Assembly: GCA_001600875.1 (NCBI GenBank)
Contig: BCLD01000001.1
Coordinates: 1,235,462-1,299,461, forward strand
Reading direction: 5' to 3'
From: Solicoccozyma terricola
Taxonomy: Eukaryota; Basidiomycota; Tremellomycetes; Filobasidiales; Piskurozymaceae
DNA length: 64,000 bases
Below the pieces are notes generated by a model. That model was not told the DNA's origin. It did not search any database and saw only the letters and a list, made by a program, of their open reading frames with translations. Positions 20,802 to 32,180 of this stretch are shown piece by piece (position 1 is the stretch's first letter; each line of letters opens with the position of its first letter). A program made the translations under genes and the position numbers.

Positions 20802-22716
20802 ATGGACCTTCCACCCTCGCTTTTTCCCCTTTTCGAACCTCGCCTCGCGCACAAGATCGTAGGCGTAGCCGAAAAGTATGCCAACATGGTGAGAGAGGAG
20901 ATTTCCCTTTGAGCTATGCAATACGCTGATGCCCCTCTGCTCAGAGTGGAATACCCTCAGCCATCCCAGAGTACACCCATCAAGGCGGTCCCAACTCGTA
21001 CACCTTGACACATTGTAAGGCGGCGTCCTCCACCGGTAATCCGTGTTCCTCTCCTGATTCGTACCCCACATGTCAGACAAGTTCTGGACGAGCGGCTTCT
21101 TCCCTGGATGTATTTGGACTCTTGTGGAGAGACACCGCCTTCTTCCTGCTAGCATCGATATCCCCGAAGATACGCTGATCGCGCTGGCTCAGCAGTGGCA
21201 ACGTTGTCTTGAGCCACTCACTTATCCCGCGTTGAATCATGATCAAGGATTCCGGTTTTGTCCATCGTACGGCAGGTACGTGAAGAATGCGGCGGGGAGG
21301 AAAAGCTGATGTTCCCACCGAATACTTTTCGCAACAGGGAGATGGAATTGCTTGATCTACCGAGAGACGGCAAGTTACTGATTGCAGCCGCGGATGGGCT
21401 TTACGAGAGGTAGGAGACGAAGCCGTGTTCCCTCGTATGCTAATCCGTAGCACCTCCACCAGATTCAATCCCACCGTAGGCTGTATCAGAAGCTGGGACG
21501 GCATTCTCACCTCGGTGAGTACGCTCGGCCTTCCTCCCGCCGCCCAACTCCCCCTCAGTCTTGTCACCGCACAGCGAGACCATTATCCTCACAACCAACC
21601 CGAGACCCATTTCCTCGTCATCATAGACAACATGATGAACCTGAATCTCCTATACCTAGCCACCGAGCTTAGTGGGGATCAAAAGTACGCTGATGCGGCA
21701 ACCAAGCACGCCAAAGTCACTATGAAAGCGCATATCAGGGAAGATGGAGGGACGTGTCATGTTGTGGACTTTGATCAAAAGACTGGGAAAGTCAGGAGGA
21801 GGTTTGCACATCAAGGTAAGCCCAAGGTTTATGAGACCCGAAGCGAAGCCTGACGAGGGGGAGATAGGGTGGAGAGATGACTCGACATGGTCTCGAGGAC
21901 AAGCTTGGGGTGTATATGGCTATGCACAGTGTGGTGAGTAATGCTGCGTATTGCTGAGAGAGTGTTGCGAGCGACTGATGTCTACAACCAGCCGAATGGA
22001 CTGGGCGAGAGGAATTTATTGCGTGCGTGCATCATCTACGAACGCTGGAGCGCGCATTGCCCAACGACTCTCAAACCCCACAGTACCTCTCGCAAACTTG
22101 CCGACCGGTTCCTCGACCTGCTACCAGGAGATGGAGTGCCATACTGGTGAGCGGGGTTTAAAGGGGGGATTTATTCATCACCCTCCCTGAAAGTTCTCTA
22201 CAGGGACTTTGATCACCCAACACCAACTCCTAGAGACGTCTCTGCAGGTGTCATCGTGGCTTGCGGTCTCATCCGGCTTTATCGATTGCTCGTTGATCAG
22301 GATAAATCCGCGGCTGAAGAGTATCTAAGGCGTTCGATTCGACTCATCCATGATATCGTCAAGATGAGTATGACTCCGCTTGCGACAAGGCATGGTGCCA
22401 AGGAGTGTGATTTTGGACTAGACGGGTGGGAGACTTTGTTGATGGTGTGTTCTGGAAACCATGCAGCGGGGTTTGCATCACTGAGTGTACTCCATCGTAG
22501 CATTCCACCATCAACGGTAACCCCTACGCCAAGAATCGCAACATGGACACGGGACTCGTCTGCAAGTGCTACATAATGGTCCTGCGGCCCGCGCTAATGG
22601 TGGAATTCCCCACAGATGCCGACTACTACTTTTTGGAGTATGGAAACGAAGCTGTAAAGTTGACACGGGCTGACAGTGTGGCACGAGCTGTCTTTGATTC
22701 GGTGGGCAGTATGTAA
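20802..22716 (+). CDS. Glycoside hydrolase family 88, unsaturated glucuronyl hydrolase (431 aa, 12 exons)
   Basis: Exons: 20802-20888, 20945-21014, 21077-21275, 21338-21409, 21451-21514, 21575-21815, 21868-21933, 21992-22022, 22084-22146, 22204-22444, 22501-22561, 22616-22716. Family landmarks appear in order: FWTSGFFPGCIW, HDQGFRF, IIDNMMNLNLL (first catalytic-type Asp), DDSTWSRGQAWG (second conserved Asp), WDFDHPTP, and near the end a LVYADYYFLEYGNE block. GH88 enzymes hydrate the 4,5-unsaturated uronic acid at the non-reducing end of oligosaccharides left by polysaccharide lyases. No signal peptide is visible, so it is probably cytosolic and acts on imported oligosaccharides. The last intron is GC-AG (T|GCAAGT...CACAG); without it the LVYADYY motif is broken. 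Length is normal for the family. Confidence 0.93.
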
Positions 22717-22860
22717 AAGTATCGCGGGCCAACCCACGATGACATCCCCCGTCCCGGTGGCGAACAACTGCCACGTGACTCGTTCCGAAAGCCACTGCAC
22801 GTTGCAGAACCCATTCAACGACCCCTGTCATCAGCATCAGCATCAACATCCACCCCCAAC

Positions 22861-24053
22861 ATGTCATTCTTCAACCCATTCAGACGGACCAATCCGATGT
22901 CGTCATCCGGTGATCAGGCGTTCCCGGGACAAGGTAGATCGATGGATGGCGAGGAAGACGAAGAGGAGCAGGAGGAGAAGGGGATCAAGTTGATTATCAA
23001 GTATGAGAGGGATCGGTGAGTTGGTGGGGTTGGGGAGAATCTCGGAGACGTGTGGTGTGGGTGGATGGGAGGTGGTAGGATGGGAGAGTCTCCGTCGTCT
23101 TGACTGCCAGGATCGATCTTCTCTTCCATGGTTTGAAACGGGATGTCGATGACCTCCTTTCAGAGGAATAGCACTTCTCATTGAAGACGGATTGTGACGG
23201 CTGTTTGCTTTGATCGTCTCGTTCTCCGCTTACCAAACCTCCTACCTCTCATCCTGCCTTTATCCACCGAAGCTTCAATATCCCGATCCCTAAACCTTCC
23301 GTAACGCCATTGTCAACTTTGGTGAGCGTGAAGTCTTCCCAGACCTGAGACTAGTCACTGACAACGCGTTCGTTCGGTCGGTTGTTCCCTTCATCCCCAC
23401 AACAGATATCGACACTCTCCCAACATACCTCCATCCCTGCCTCCCAGCTCAAACTTATCCACAACGGCGCGGTACTCAAGAACCCGAGTCTCCCGATCTC
23501 TTCATTCGGTCTTAAAGACGGGTCGATAATCGTTCTTGTCGGCTCGAATGCTGCTCCTCCTCCCGCTGCAAGTTCGAGTGGGACGGCTACTACACGGAAA
23601 AGGGAGAAGGATGTTGTCCCTGATAACGAACGAGGCTTGGTCGGGTACATTGAAGGAAAGACGGCATTCATGCAGGGTTTAAAAGGAGATTTGAAGACGT
23701 ATTTCACAGAGTGTGAAGAGTATACCAACGGTGGGGATGGAGGTACAAACTCTACCCCCGATCGTCCAAGTAAACCAACATCATCAACGATACCAACCAC
23801 CACTGCATCCTCATCTCGATCTCAAACTCCACTTCCAACAGGCTACCCGCTCATCGAGAAATCTCACGCTCGTATCTCTGAGTTGTTGTTACAAGGGTTA
23901 CTAGCGTTGGATGGGATAACGATACCGTCCGAGTGGAACGAAGCGAGAGGGGTGAGGAAGAGTGGCGTGAGGTCTGTGCAGCAGGAGTTGGATAAGGTGG
24001 ATGAAGCGTGGATGAGAGTGAAGGAGAGGAGGAGGAGGGAGATGAAATCGTAG
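22861..24053 (+). CDS. Ubiquitin-like/BAG-domain Hsp70 cochaperone (283 aa, 3 exons)
   Basis: Exons 22861-23015, 23273-23321 and 23406-24053. The acidic N-terminus (DGEEDEEEQEEKG) is followed by a ubiquitin-like fold beginning KLIIKYERDRFNI and continuing over both introns to LKLIHNGAVLKN and LKDGSIIVLVG. The C-terminal about 75 residues form a helical BAG-like region (ISELLLQGLLALDGI, VQQELDKVDEAW) ending in a basic tail. BAG domains bind the Hsp70 ATPase domain and promote nucleotide exchange. The UBL-BAG order matches BAG1-type proteins. No transmembrane anchor is present, unlike Snl1. The middle (about residues 165-200) is a Ser/Thr/Pro linker. Confidence 0.8.
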
Positions 24054-24352
24054 AAGAGGAGGAGGTATTAGACGATAGAATGAGACCCGTGACCATCGTG
24101 TGAAATTGAATGAAATTGCCGCGTCATCTCGTCTTCCCGGGGCCGATGTCATGCTGTGAGGGATGGGATGGATGGAGGACAACCCACCATCAGCGTAGAC
24201 ATATCATTCACATCCACCACCGTCCACACGTTGTCGCCGCAGAGTATTAGTAGTTCCACCTCACTCCGTCCCAACAAGTGTCTCAATCGGTTCAGTCGAC
24301 GACATAGCACCGCATCGGGTTATACCAGCATCCACATACCCAGTCCAGCATC

Positions 24353-25803
24353 ATGAGTTGGTGAGTTTCCGGTTGATAGCGGTCCGTTCAGGCGGACGGT
24401 GTTTCCAACGCTGATACTCATCCATGCGCGTTGTTCCTGCGATTGTAGGGGAGGGTATGTTACTCTTCAGTCCACTTGAATCCGGGGTCTTTATACCCTC
24501 ATCACTGACATCTCCACTCTCCCCCTCCTTTCCCCCGCAGTCTCAAGAAAGCAGCTTCTAGAGCGGGGACGACGCTCATGCAGAAGACGGGACAGATCGA
24601 GAGGACTGTGGATAGGGAATTTTCAGAGGAGGAAGGGAGGTATAGAGCGTGAGTTGTTCAAAGTCTCGGAATGGTCGGAGTGGGGAGTACGTACCCAGGT
24701 TCTCATCCCACCCCCCACCCACTACCTCCCGCACAGCATGGAAAAAGAGACGAACAACCTTCAACGAGAAGCCAAGGCGTATTTAGATGCAATGCGAGCG
24801 ATGACTGCTTCTCAAACGAGGATTGCAGAAACCCTCGAGTTGTTTTACACGGCGGACAAGTCGAGTGATGTTGGTGCTGAGTTGTTGGCCGACGTTGCCG
24901 GGATGGGGGTTTTGTTGACACTTTTCTGGTATGGAAACAGGGAGCAATGGCAGGACATGCTTATCGATCTGCCGTGGAGGAATTAGATAATGGCGTTGGT
25001 CGAGATCTGGTTGAGTGTTGATTATTTCCCGAAGGAAATCCCGGTCCCGGCGAGGGACGATAGACTGATGGTAAAAGGTTTAAAAACACTCTCCAGGACG
25101 TTCCATACCGTGCTACCGTATTAGAACCTATTGGTAAACTATGCAGCTACTACCCTGCCATCAATGACGGGATTAGCAAGAGGAACAAGAAGGTGTGTGT
25201 GTTTTGAAGCGCATCGATTGGGTGTCGTTTGTTGACCACCATTTTGATTTTTTCCAACAACTCCCAGCTCCTCGATTATGACGCTGCTCGTTCAAAAGTA
25301 CGTAAATTAGCAGAGAAGCCTTCAGAGGATTCTACCAAGCTGCCAAGGGTACGTCGCGTTTTTTTCTTCTTCTTTTGGCCGTGTGCGATGTGGGAAGGGA
25401 AATGGGGATGCTGACGTCCAACGACGGTTTCACAAAGGCACAACAAGAGAACGACGAGGCAAAAGAAGTTTTCCAAGCGTTGAATGATACTTTTATCGCT
25501 GAATTGCCAATCATGCTTGATCTCCGTATACGTGAGTTGGCACGGTTTTGTTATCGTCGCGCGGTCAATGCTCAACTCGGGGGGAACGTTTTTAACACAT
25601 ACCGCACAGCCTACCTCGACCCGTCATTCGAGGCGATGGTGAGATGTCAATTACGATTCTCGGAAGAGGGATACGAGAGATTAAGTGGAGTACAGAGATA
25701 TTTCGCTGAGAGTATTCGAGATGATTATGCGAATGGTCAGTTGGATGCGCAGGTTGAGAATGTGTTGGGAGAGATGAAAGAGTTGTCAATCTATGGGATG
25801 TGA
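24353..25803 (+). CDS. RVS161: BAR-domain protein Rvs161/Hob3 (262 aa, 9 exons incl. 6-nt microexon)
   Basis: Exons: 24353-24360, 24449-24454, 24541-24648, 24737-24869, 24941-25009, 25097-25192, 25268-25348, 25438-25531, 25610-25803. It encodes one N-BAR domain over nearly its whole length: MSWGGLKKAASRAG at the start, then TASQTRIAETLELFY, YRATVLEPIGKLCSYYP, KLLDYDAARSKVRKL and YLDPSFEAMVR. Length matches Rvs161 (about 265 aa), and there is no SH3 domain, unlike Rvs167. It should form a curved heterodimer with an Rvs167/Hob1 partner that tubulates membranes at endocytic sites. The 6-nt exon supplies the W-x-G of the conserved MSWxGFKKA start; skipping it keeps frame but loses those residues. 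Coding exon 1 is only 8 nt. Confidence 0.93.
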
Positions 25804-26094
25804 GGGGGGGGGGGGGGCGTTCAGGCCAAAGAAAGGCAGGCAGGCGGGCAGGCAGGCAGGCAAGCTTTCGAGGATGGGTTGTAATTGTTAGATTGGGGAT
25901 GAGGAATGATGTTTCGCGTGAAGATGTAATTCATTCATATCACATAAAAACCAAAAAACAAAAACCCCTCCCCCCAAACGAGGGGAGCGACGATACAACA
26001 CAGAGACCTGCTCCTTGGGATAAATATTCGAATGATATGTGGATGGGGAATATACAAAAAAGGAGCCAGGCTTTTAGTGAGGGAGCGCCCCACC
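25804..26094. other. Convergent 3' intergenic stretch
   Basis: Between the stop codons of RVS161 and the first glutaredoxin-like gene. It begins with G14 (25804-25817) directly after the stop and a GGCA repeat near 25845-25862; no gene is seen. Confidence 0.6.
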
Positions 26095-27597
26095 CTATTC
26101 ACTTCCTCTCGCCACAACCACCTGTTTAAGTTCTTTCATCCGCTTGATTTCCAAAGCCTCTTTGTCTATCCTACCCTTTGCACCATCAACCAAAGCTCCA
26201 GCATCATTAAGAATATCCGCCAATTTATCATCTCTATGTAATTCGAAAAGTTGTTCGTGATTACCAATGACTTTCCCACCGATGACTATCATTGGGAATT
26301 GAAAAGTACCGATTCGAGTTGGAACAAGACGAGATAAAACGTTTTGAATGCGATCGACGTTTCCTCGTGTTTCCATACGAATGAATTGGGGTGCTGGATC
26401 GAGTTGATAAAGTCGGAGAATTCGTTCGATCGGTTCGGTGTAGCTGGGGGTGGGGGTGGGGGGGGGGCGGGGGCGAGGTCAGTTTTATGGAAAACCAAAA
26501 CGTTGTAAAACACGGCGTACTCACGTATCTCCACCTGCCCAAATGACAACAGGTTCAACATCCCTCTTCAACTCCTCCACCACCTTGTCCAAATCCTCAA
26601 TATGATGACCTAACAAAACCCCAATATCCAATTGAACATTCTCATCATCCACTTCTACTGAATCAGGTAAATTATGTGTTGGTGATTCGAGTAGGAAAGA
26701 TTGTAATGCTAATAATTCATATTGAGGTGGTAATTTGTGAATGTGGTTGTGACGTTGTGTTCGTGGGTTTGATGTGGTTGTTCGTTTGGAGGGCGTGTAG
26801 TCGAGGGTATCCGCGCCCGCGCCCGCGGAGGCGGAGGCGGTGGTGGCTTTCCAACGTGGAGTTTGTGGTGGGATTCGACGACGACGATTGATTATTGGGT
26901 TATTCCTTTCATTGAATTCGAATCGTTGTAATTCTTTGAGAATGGTGGTTGTTGGTAATGAATGTGGATACGTGTTTGTATCATGTAATCCTATGGTCAA
27001 GTTTGTTGGTGGTGGTGATCCATACGAAGTGATTAGAAGACATGTTGTGATCAACAACGTAGCCATAACCAATACTCGAATGATCGGTTTCGTGATTGGA
27101 ATTAAAGGAATTAAGAGTGAAGGAGGAGCGAGTGGAGTTGTAGTGCATATATTAATTGGTATTGAAGATAATCTTCGATGATTTTTTTTATTCCCTAAAT
27201 CGGTTGAAGTCGATGTCGACGTCGAGCTCGAAGCGAATGCATTTTCTTGTGGTGGTCTCACGATGATTATTGTTGGTTGTGTAGTAGTTTGATGAGAAAG
27301 ACGTGATGGATACGCTTTCGTTGATGAAAAACCACCTGGTCCAATCTCAATGATTTGACGGTGGTGTTGCGGACGAACTTGTCTATATTTTGAAGAGGGA
27401 AACCTAGATCTCTCATCACATGAACGAGGTGATGGAAGGAAGAAATCTTTGACTGATTCTAAAGCTTGTAAAGTTGAAGAAACAGTCGAGGACGTGGTGG
27501 TGTTGGTGTTGGTGGTGGTGGTGTTGGCGGTGGTGGTGGAGTGGAGAGGTGGTGAATTTGGAGGAGAGAATAGGTATCGATGGATTGGTGAGGACAT
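26095..27597 (-). CDS. Membrane-anchored glutaredoxin-like protein lacking the active-site Cys (473 aa, 2 exons)
   Basis: Exons 27597-26525 and 26443-26095; the 81-nt intron ends in a C-rich run and CAG. The first half is a disordered Thr/Ser-rich segment, then one transmembrane helix (VLVMATLLITTCLLITSYG, about residue 180), giving a likely type II protein of the secretory pathway. The last about 115 residues have the glutaredoxin pattern: VVIWAGGDTYTEPIERIL, a variable middle, then FPMIVIGGKVIGNHEQL and a closing helix. Where Grx has CPY(C/S), this protein has TYTE, so disulfide or glutathione chemistry is not expected. It is divergent from a second Cys-less Grx-like gene at 29709. The role is unknown; a binding rather than redox function is inference. 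Confidence 0.75.
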
Positions 27598-29708
27598 GGT
27601 GGTGGGGTGGGTGGAAATTAACGCGTTTTGGTGAAGGAAAGCTCAGCTCTCTGTAGGTGGCGGTTGGGGGGGTGGTGGGGATGGGGATAATGCAGAGGGT
27701 AGCCAGACCCTGGTGGTGGTGGTGGTGGTGGTGGTGGTGGTGGTTGACGGGTTAACGGTTGACGGACGATGACCCCCCTGGACTGCATCTACCATCTACT
27801 TCCCAACGCGTCTGTCTAAATCTCTCCCCTCTGCGTGCCACTGTGACCCATTTCCCCTCCGATGACGTAATCCACATCCACATCTGATTCCGCGGATTGC
27901 CCCTCCCTATTCTGCATGCGGTGAAAGTGAAAGCTAGACAGTGTCCACCCCCCCCCCCCCCCCCCCCCCCCCCCCGGCCCTCTCCCCTCCCCTCCCTCGC
28001 TCCGATTAGACTTTTTAACGTCGTAATGTCTCACCGCCCAATTTTCTTTTAAATTCTGTCTTTCTGAGCGGTGATGACATCTCGTTGTCCTTTCCTTTGT
28101 TCCTCGTCGTTACATTGCAATAAGAGAGGTAGAATGGCAATTTTAGGGAACAACCGCGGGGGGGAAGGGGGGACGCGGTAAGGCGTGGCGTTGGACCCGA
28201 CCGGTTATGGATTAGAAAAAGTTAGGGAAAATTGTGTCTCGTATTGTCTTTCTCGCACGGCGCATTATTGGCTTTATGCGGGGGGAGGGGGGCAGGGGAG
28301 GGCAAGGCAGGGATTACAATTGCTTTTTCCTCCCCCCCTCGGTGATGTTCCGGATATGAGACCCCCCCGTCTCTGACTGAACAGAATGCGAATGTGTCTT
28401 GACCAGTCCTTATTCCAGCCTTCTTCCCTACCTATCCACCCACAAGACAAACTGTATTATTCGGAAAGGGGGACAGGAAGAGGCCGCCCGGGGGGCCGGG
28501 GGGGGGGGGATATTCTTTTTTGTCGGAGGAGACAATTCAAAGACATTACTAAGATTCAAGGATTAAAAGAAACAAACCTGGAACACCCCCACCCCCGAGC
28601 CCAACTGTTAGTCAGACAGGAAAGGGGGGAAAAAGGACGGACAGAGGAAAAAAAAAGGGAGAAGAAAAGGCGGTGGGAGACATCGTATCCGGCGATGGAG
28701 TAGCCTCCCTGGGGAAAAGACGGGTTGGGAGGGAAGGGAGAGGGAGAGGGAGGGGAAGGGGTTGGAGACATGGCATGGAAAGGTTTATATAGAAGGGAAA
28801 AGGGGGGCCAGGGGTTGGGGTCTTTTGATCTTGTTTCCCTATTTTTCTTCTTCTTCTTCGTCTTCTTCTTCCTTCGTTTCCTTTTTATCCTCTTCATCGT
28901 CTTCCAACGTCTTCCAACAAACATCCCATTTGCACCCCCGTTTTCGCATAAATCACCCCACCCACCCTTGTTCTTCAGAGGGACTCTTTCGGATTGTTCA
29001 TATCAACCAACCAACCAAATCGTACGCAGTCACCTAGGCTGTTCGTTGACTCGAATTTACGGCAAGGAATAAAACGGTGCCGTGCAGGGGGAAAAAAAAA
29101 ACACGAAACAAAACGCTCTCCTAATCCGACCTCTCTAAAGACAGAGGAGGACCAAGACGTTTCAGAAACCAACCCGGGACAATAAGTGCAACTTCTACAT
29201 ATAAAAAGGAATTGCTTTGCTTTGCTTTGACCTCGCCTGTTTTACTTTCATTTTCATTTTCAAAACGTGAGTTTGTGGATTCGGGGGGGGGGGGGTTGCT
29301 GGCGTGCGTGGGTATGGTGGATCCCGCTTTGTGCTCTGTGCTCTGTGGGTTGTATTGCACTACGCGTGGATATGGGACGGGGAACATAGAGACGGGGGAT
29401 GGGATGGATGGGATGGATGGGATGGTATGGATAAGCCTTCCTCGCCTTCCTCGTCTTCCTCGCCATCCTCCTCCTCTCCCTCATCTCCCTCGTCTACCTC
29501 CCCACCGCGCGTTCCTTGATTTTCTCGTTCTCTGCGCTGCGACATACGAAGAACCGCGAGCATCTATCGAGCATGGGCATGACGGGTTCAGGGGACACAT
29601 AGCGGGAGCATGATTTGGGGAATATTCGATTCGGCGGAGACGAGCATTGCATGTTGATACGATCCATCCCCATCCCTCCCCCGTTCTTCGCGCCGTAACA
29701 GTCGGAAT
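27598..29708. promoter_or_regulatory. 2.1-kb divergent intergenic region between two Grx-like genes
   Basis: No gene accepted. It contains a GGT microsatellite (about 27712-27742), a C run of about 28 (27948-27975), a purine-rich block (about 28600-28820) followed by a TTC-rich block (28840-28910), and TGGGA/TGGAT repeats (29398-29430). A likely 5' UTR intron of the right-hand gene runs from GTGAGT near 29267, with G13 just after the donor, to AACAG at 29700, 8 nt before the ATG. ACGCGT occurs at 27621 and 27806. Confidence 0.5.
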
Positions 29709-31103
29709 ATGGTGAGTAACAAAGTCATCAGCGGTCATTCAAGATCAACTTCCAACAATCAGTCCTCCTCACCCCAGAATACCAACACCACTAGGACCAC
29801 TACTACCACCACCACCACCACCACCGCGATCAAATCACAACACTTTGGTGTCTTGCCAGCACCACCAGTTCTCCTACTCCCCGATACACCACCTCAAACA
29901 CCAACCACTGACCCTCAAATCGATTCAATCGATTCAATCGATTCGTCACCATCATCATCGCCATCATCACCAATCATCCTCCTCCCACCATTTTCCATCA
30001 TGTCATCCTCTGAACCACGAAACGAATCCTCATCATCGAATGTCATCGCTCATCGAAGAGTCATTGAAAGGGAGATGTCGGATATTCATTTACCTACTTT
30101 GGAACAAGCTCAAGAAGATGCGATGAGAGATGCTCAAGCTAGGTATCAGGCGTATCAGGTGCAAGCGCAGGCTCGCGGTGGTGGTTCAGCGAGTGGTTCA
30201 CCGGCTGGTTCAACGGGTGGAGTGGCATCTGGAAGTTCAACCGGTGCAGGTGGTGGTGTTGGGAATAATATCGTCGATTTATCATATTCTCCTGGTCCAC
30301 CGGCTTATCAAACGTTACCACATCAATCTCCCGATTCATTCAATCAACACCACGTCCTTCATCACCACCACCGCCACCACAGCAACAACAACCAAAATGG
30401 AGGACATTCACCAAATAGTTCAATAACTTCATCACCTACACCATCAATCTACGGTTCTCCACTTTCCGTAAACACCGAATTATATCAATATTCTCCTACG
30501 TTACCATCATCACCACTTCATACACCAAAAGGTCATCCAATTGAATTATTCGAAAGAGATGGTGGAATGTTGGGAACAGCCGGGAAAGGGTTGATGAATA
30601 TGGTACATAATGTGACAACGGGGAATATGCAGATTGAGCAAGCGGCGGGTGGTGGTGGTGGTGGTGGTGGCGGGGCGTTTGGAGCGTTGAAAGGGTTGGT
30701 TGGTGGGGGAGATGGGAGGAGGGAGAACGGTGTGAATGAGAAGAAATGGGTAGGGAGTTATGGTCAGAAGGTGAGAAAGAGAAAACGGCATCCACCCGTT
30801 TCATCCCGCCGCGGTTTACTCACCCCCCCCCCCCCCCCTCCCCCCATCCCGCAGGTCTATCGACCGACTCAACGAAAACCATTATCGTCGCAACAACAAC
30901 CGACATTCAAAACAACTCTATCTTACCTAACTCGTGTCCCGAGAAAATATAGACCGTTCGTTTATGGGACTGTCGTCATGTTGATTGTTTTCGGTTGGAT
31001 TTGGGCATTGAGTGATGTGAAGGATGAGAGGGTGAGTTTGACGGTAGTCGGGGCTTTCTCGCATTGGTGCTAACGGACTCTTCATTTCTCTCCCCCGCCC
31101 CCG

Positions 31104-31153
<50 letters not shown>

Positions 31154-32180
31154 ACCCAGGCCGCCCTTCGTCGTCATGCCGTCAACCGCCAAAGAGCGTT
31201 CGTCCTCGATTCAACAAAAGGTTCAACGAAATTCCCTCGTCATCCCGCTTCCCATCTCACTGAATCTCTGGTTAGACAAGCTCAACAAGAGTACCAGGAA
31301 GCAACTGGCGCGAGGGATCAAGAAGAGTTGTTGGATTCAGTCTTCCAGGAACCAGTGTTTGAAATGTCAAAAGAGGAGGAGTTGGCAGCGTTGTTCTCCG
31401 TGAGTGTGTGTGGGAAAGGGGAATGAGGGAAGGCGGCGCGAGGTGGTCGGTCGAAATCACTTACGCTTTTTCCCTCCGACTGCCCAGTTCTTCACATCTA
31501 CATCATCAAACGCACTCCCTCCAATCGACCCGGAAGCTCAACTCGACCCACAACTCGTACTCGACTTTGACTACACCAAATCATCCGCTCGAGATGATAT
31601 TCGAGAACTACAGAGAGAAATCTGGGAAATGTTCCCAATCATCCTTATTGGTAAAATGAGAGATCCATGGCATCGTGAAATCAAGAAGATTTTGGCAAGT
31701 TATAAAATCAATCCTCCGCCAATGATTATCGAGGTGGATCAGAGGTCGGATGTGAAACATCTCGTACCACTGCTAGCGCGACTTTTGGACAGTGATGAGC
31801 TGCCGCAAGTCATCATCGGCGGGAAAACTATAGGCAGCTACAAGCAGGTTCAGTCGTGAGTAACGGCCCCCGGACGTTGAGATCCTACAGTGCAACTGAA
31901 CCCCCNNNNNNNNNNNNNNNNNNNNNNNNNNNNNNNNNNNNNNNNNNNNNNNNNNNNNNNNNNNNNNNNNNNNNNNNNNNNNNNNNNNNNNNNNNNNNNN
32001 NNNNNNNNNNNNCCCCGCCACAGACTCGCCGAGGATGGCACACTCATGAAAGCACTCTCTGCAGGTGGAGCATCGGTCACTGAGAAACTCAAGAAGAAGA
32101 AGAAATACATCAAGGATGCGGAACGGGCAGAGTCAGAGAGAGTCCTGAGTCCAAAGGTTATCCTGGTTGACTCGGATTAA
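29709..32180 (+). CDS. Membrane-anchored glutaredoxin-like protein lacking the active-site Cys (667 aa, 5 exons)
   Basis: Exons: 29709-30770, 30855-31031, 31160-31399, 31488-31855, 32024-32180. The N-terminal about 350 residues are disordered (Ser, Thr, His, Gly tracts). One transmembrane helix (FVYGTVVMLIVFGWIWAL) is followed by an arm of about 120 residues and a glutaredoxin-like domain: PIILIGKMRDPWHREIKKIL, then LPQVIIGGKTIGSYKQVQSL. The CPYC position reads DPWH, so it has no redox Cys. It ends in a Lys-rich tail. Introns 1, 2 and 4 carry long C runs before the acceptor; intron 4 contains the assembly gap 31906-32012. Intron 1 is 84 nt, a multiple of three and stop-free, so retention would insert a proline-rich segment. 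Confidence 0.72.
31906..32012. other. Assembly gap of 107 N inside an intron, flanked by C runs
   Basis: The sequence enters the gap as CCCCC and leaves as CCCC before GCCACAG. Other introns of this gene contain C16 and C50, so the gap is probably a poly-C tract that could not be read through. Confidence 0.85.

Noticed and set aside
28556..28924. Lys-rich minus-strand ORF
   Set aside because: Direct translation of a purine/pyrimidine-asymmetric stretch, with no start context or homology.
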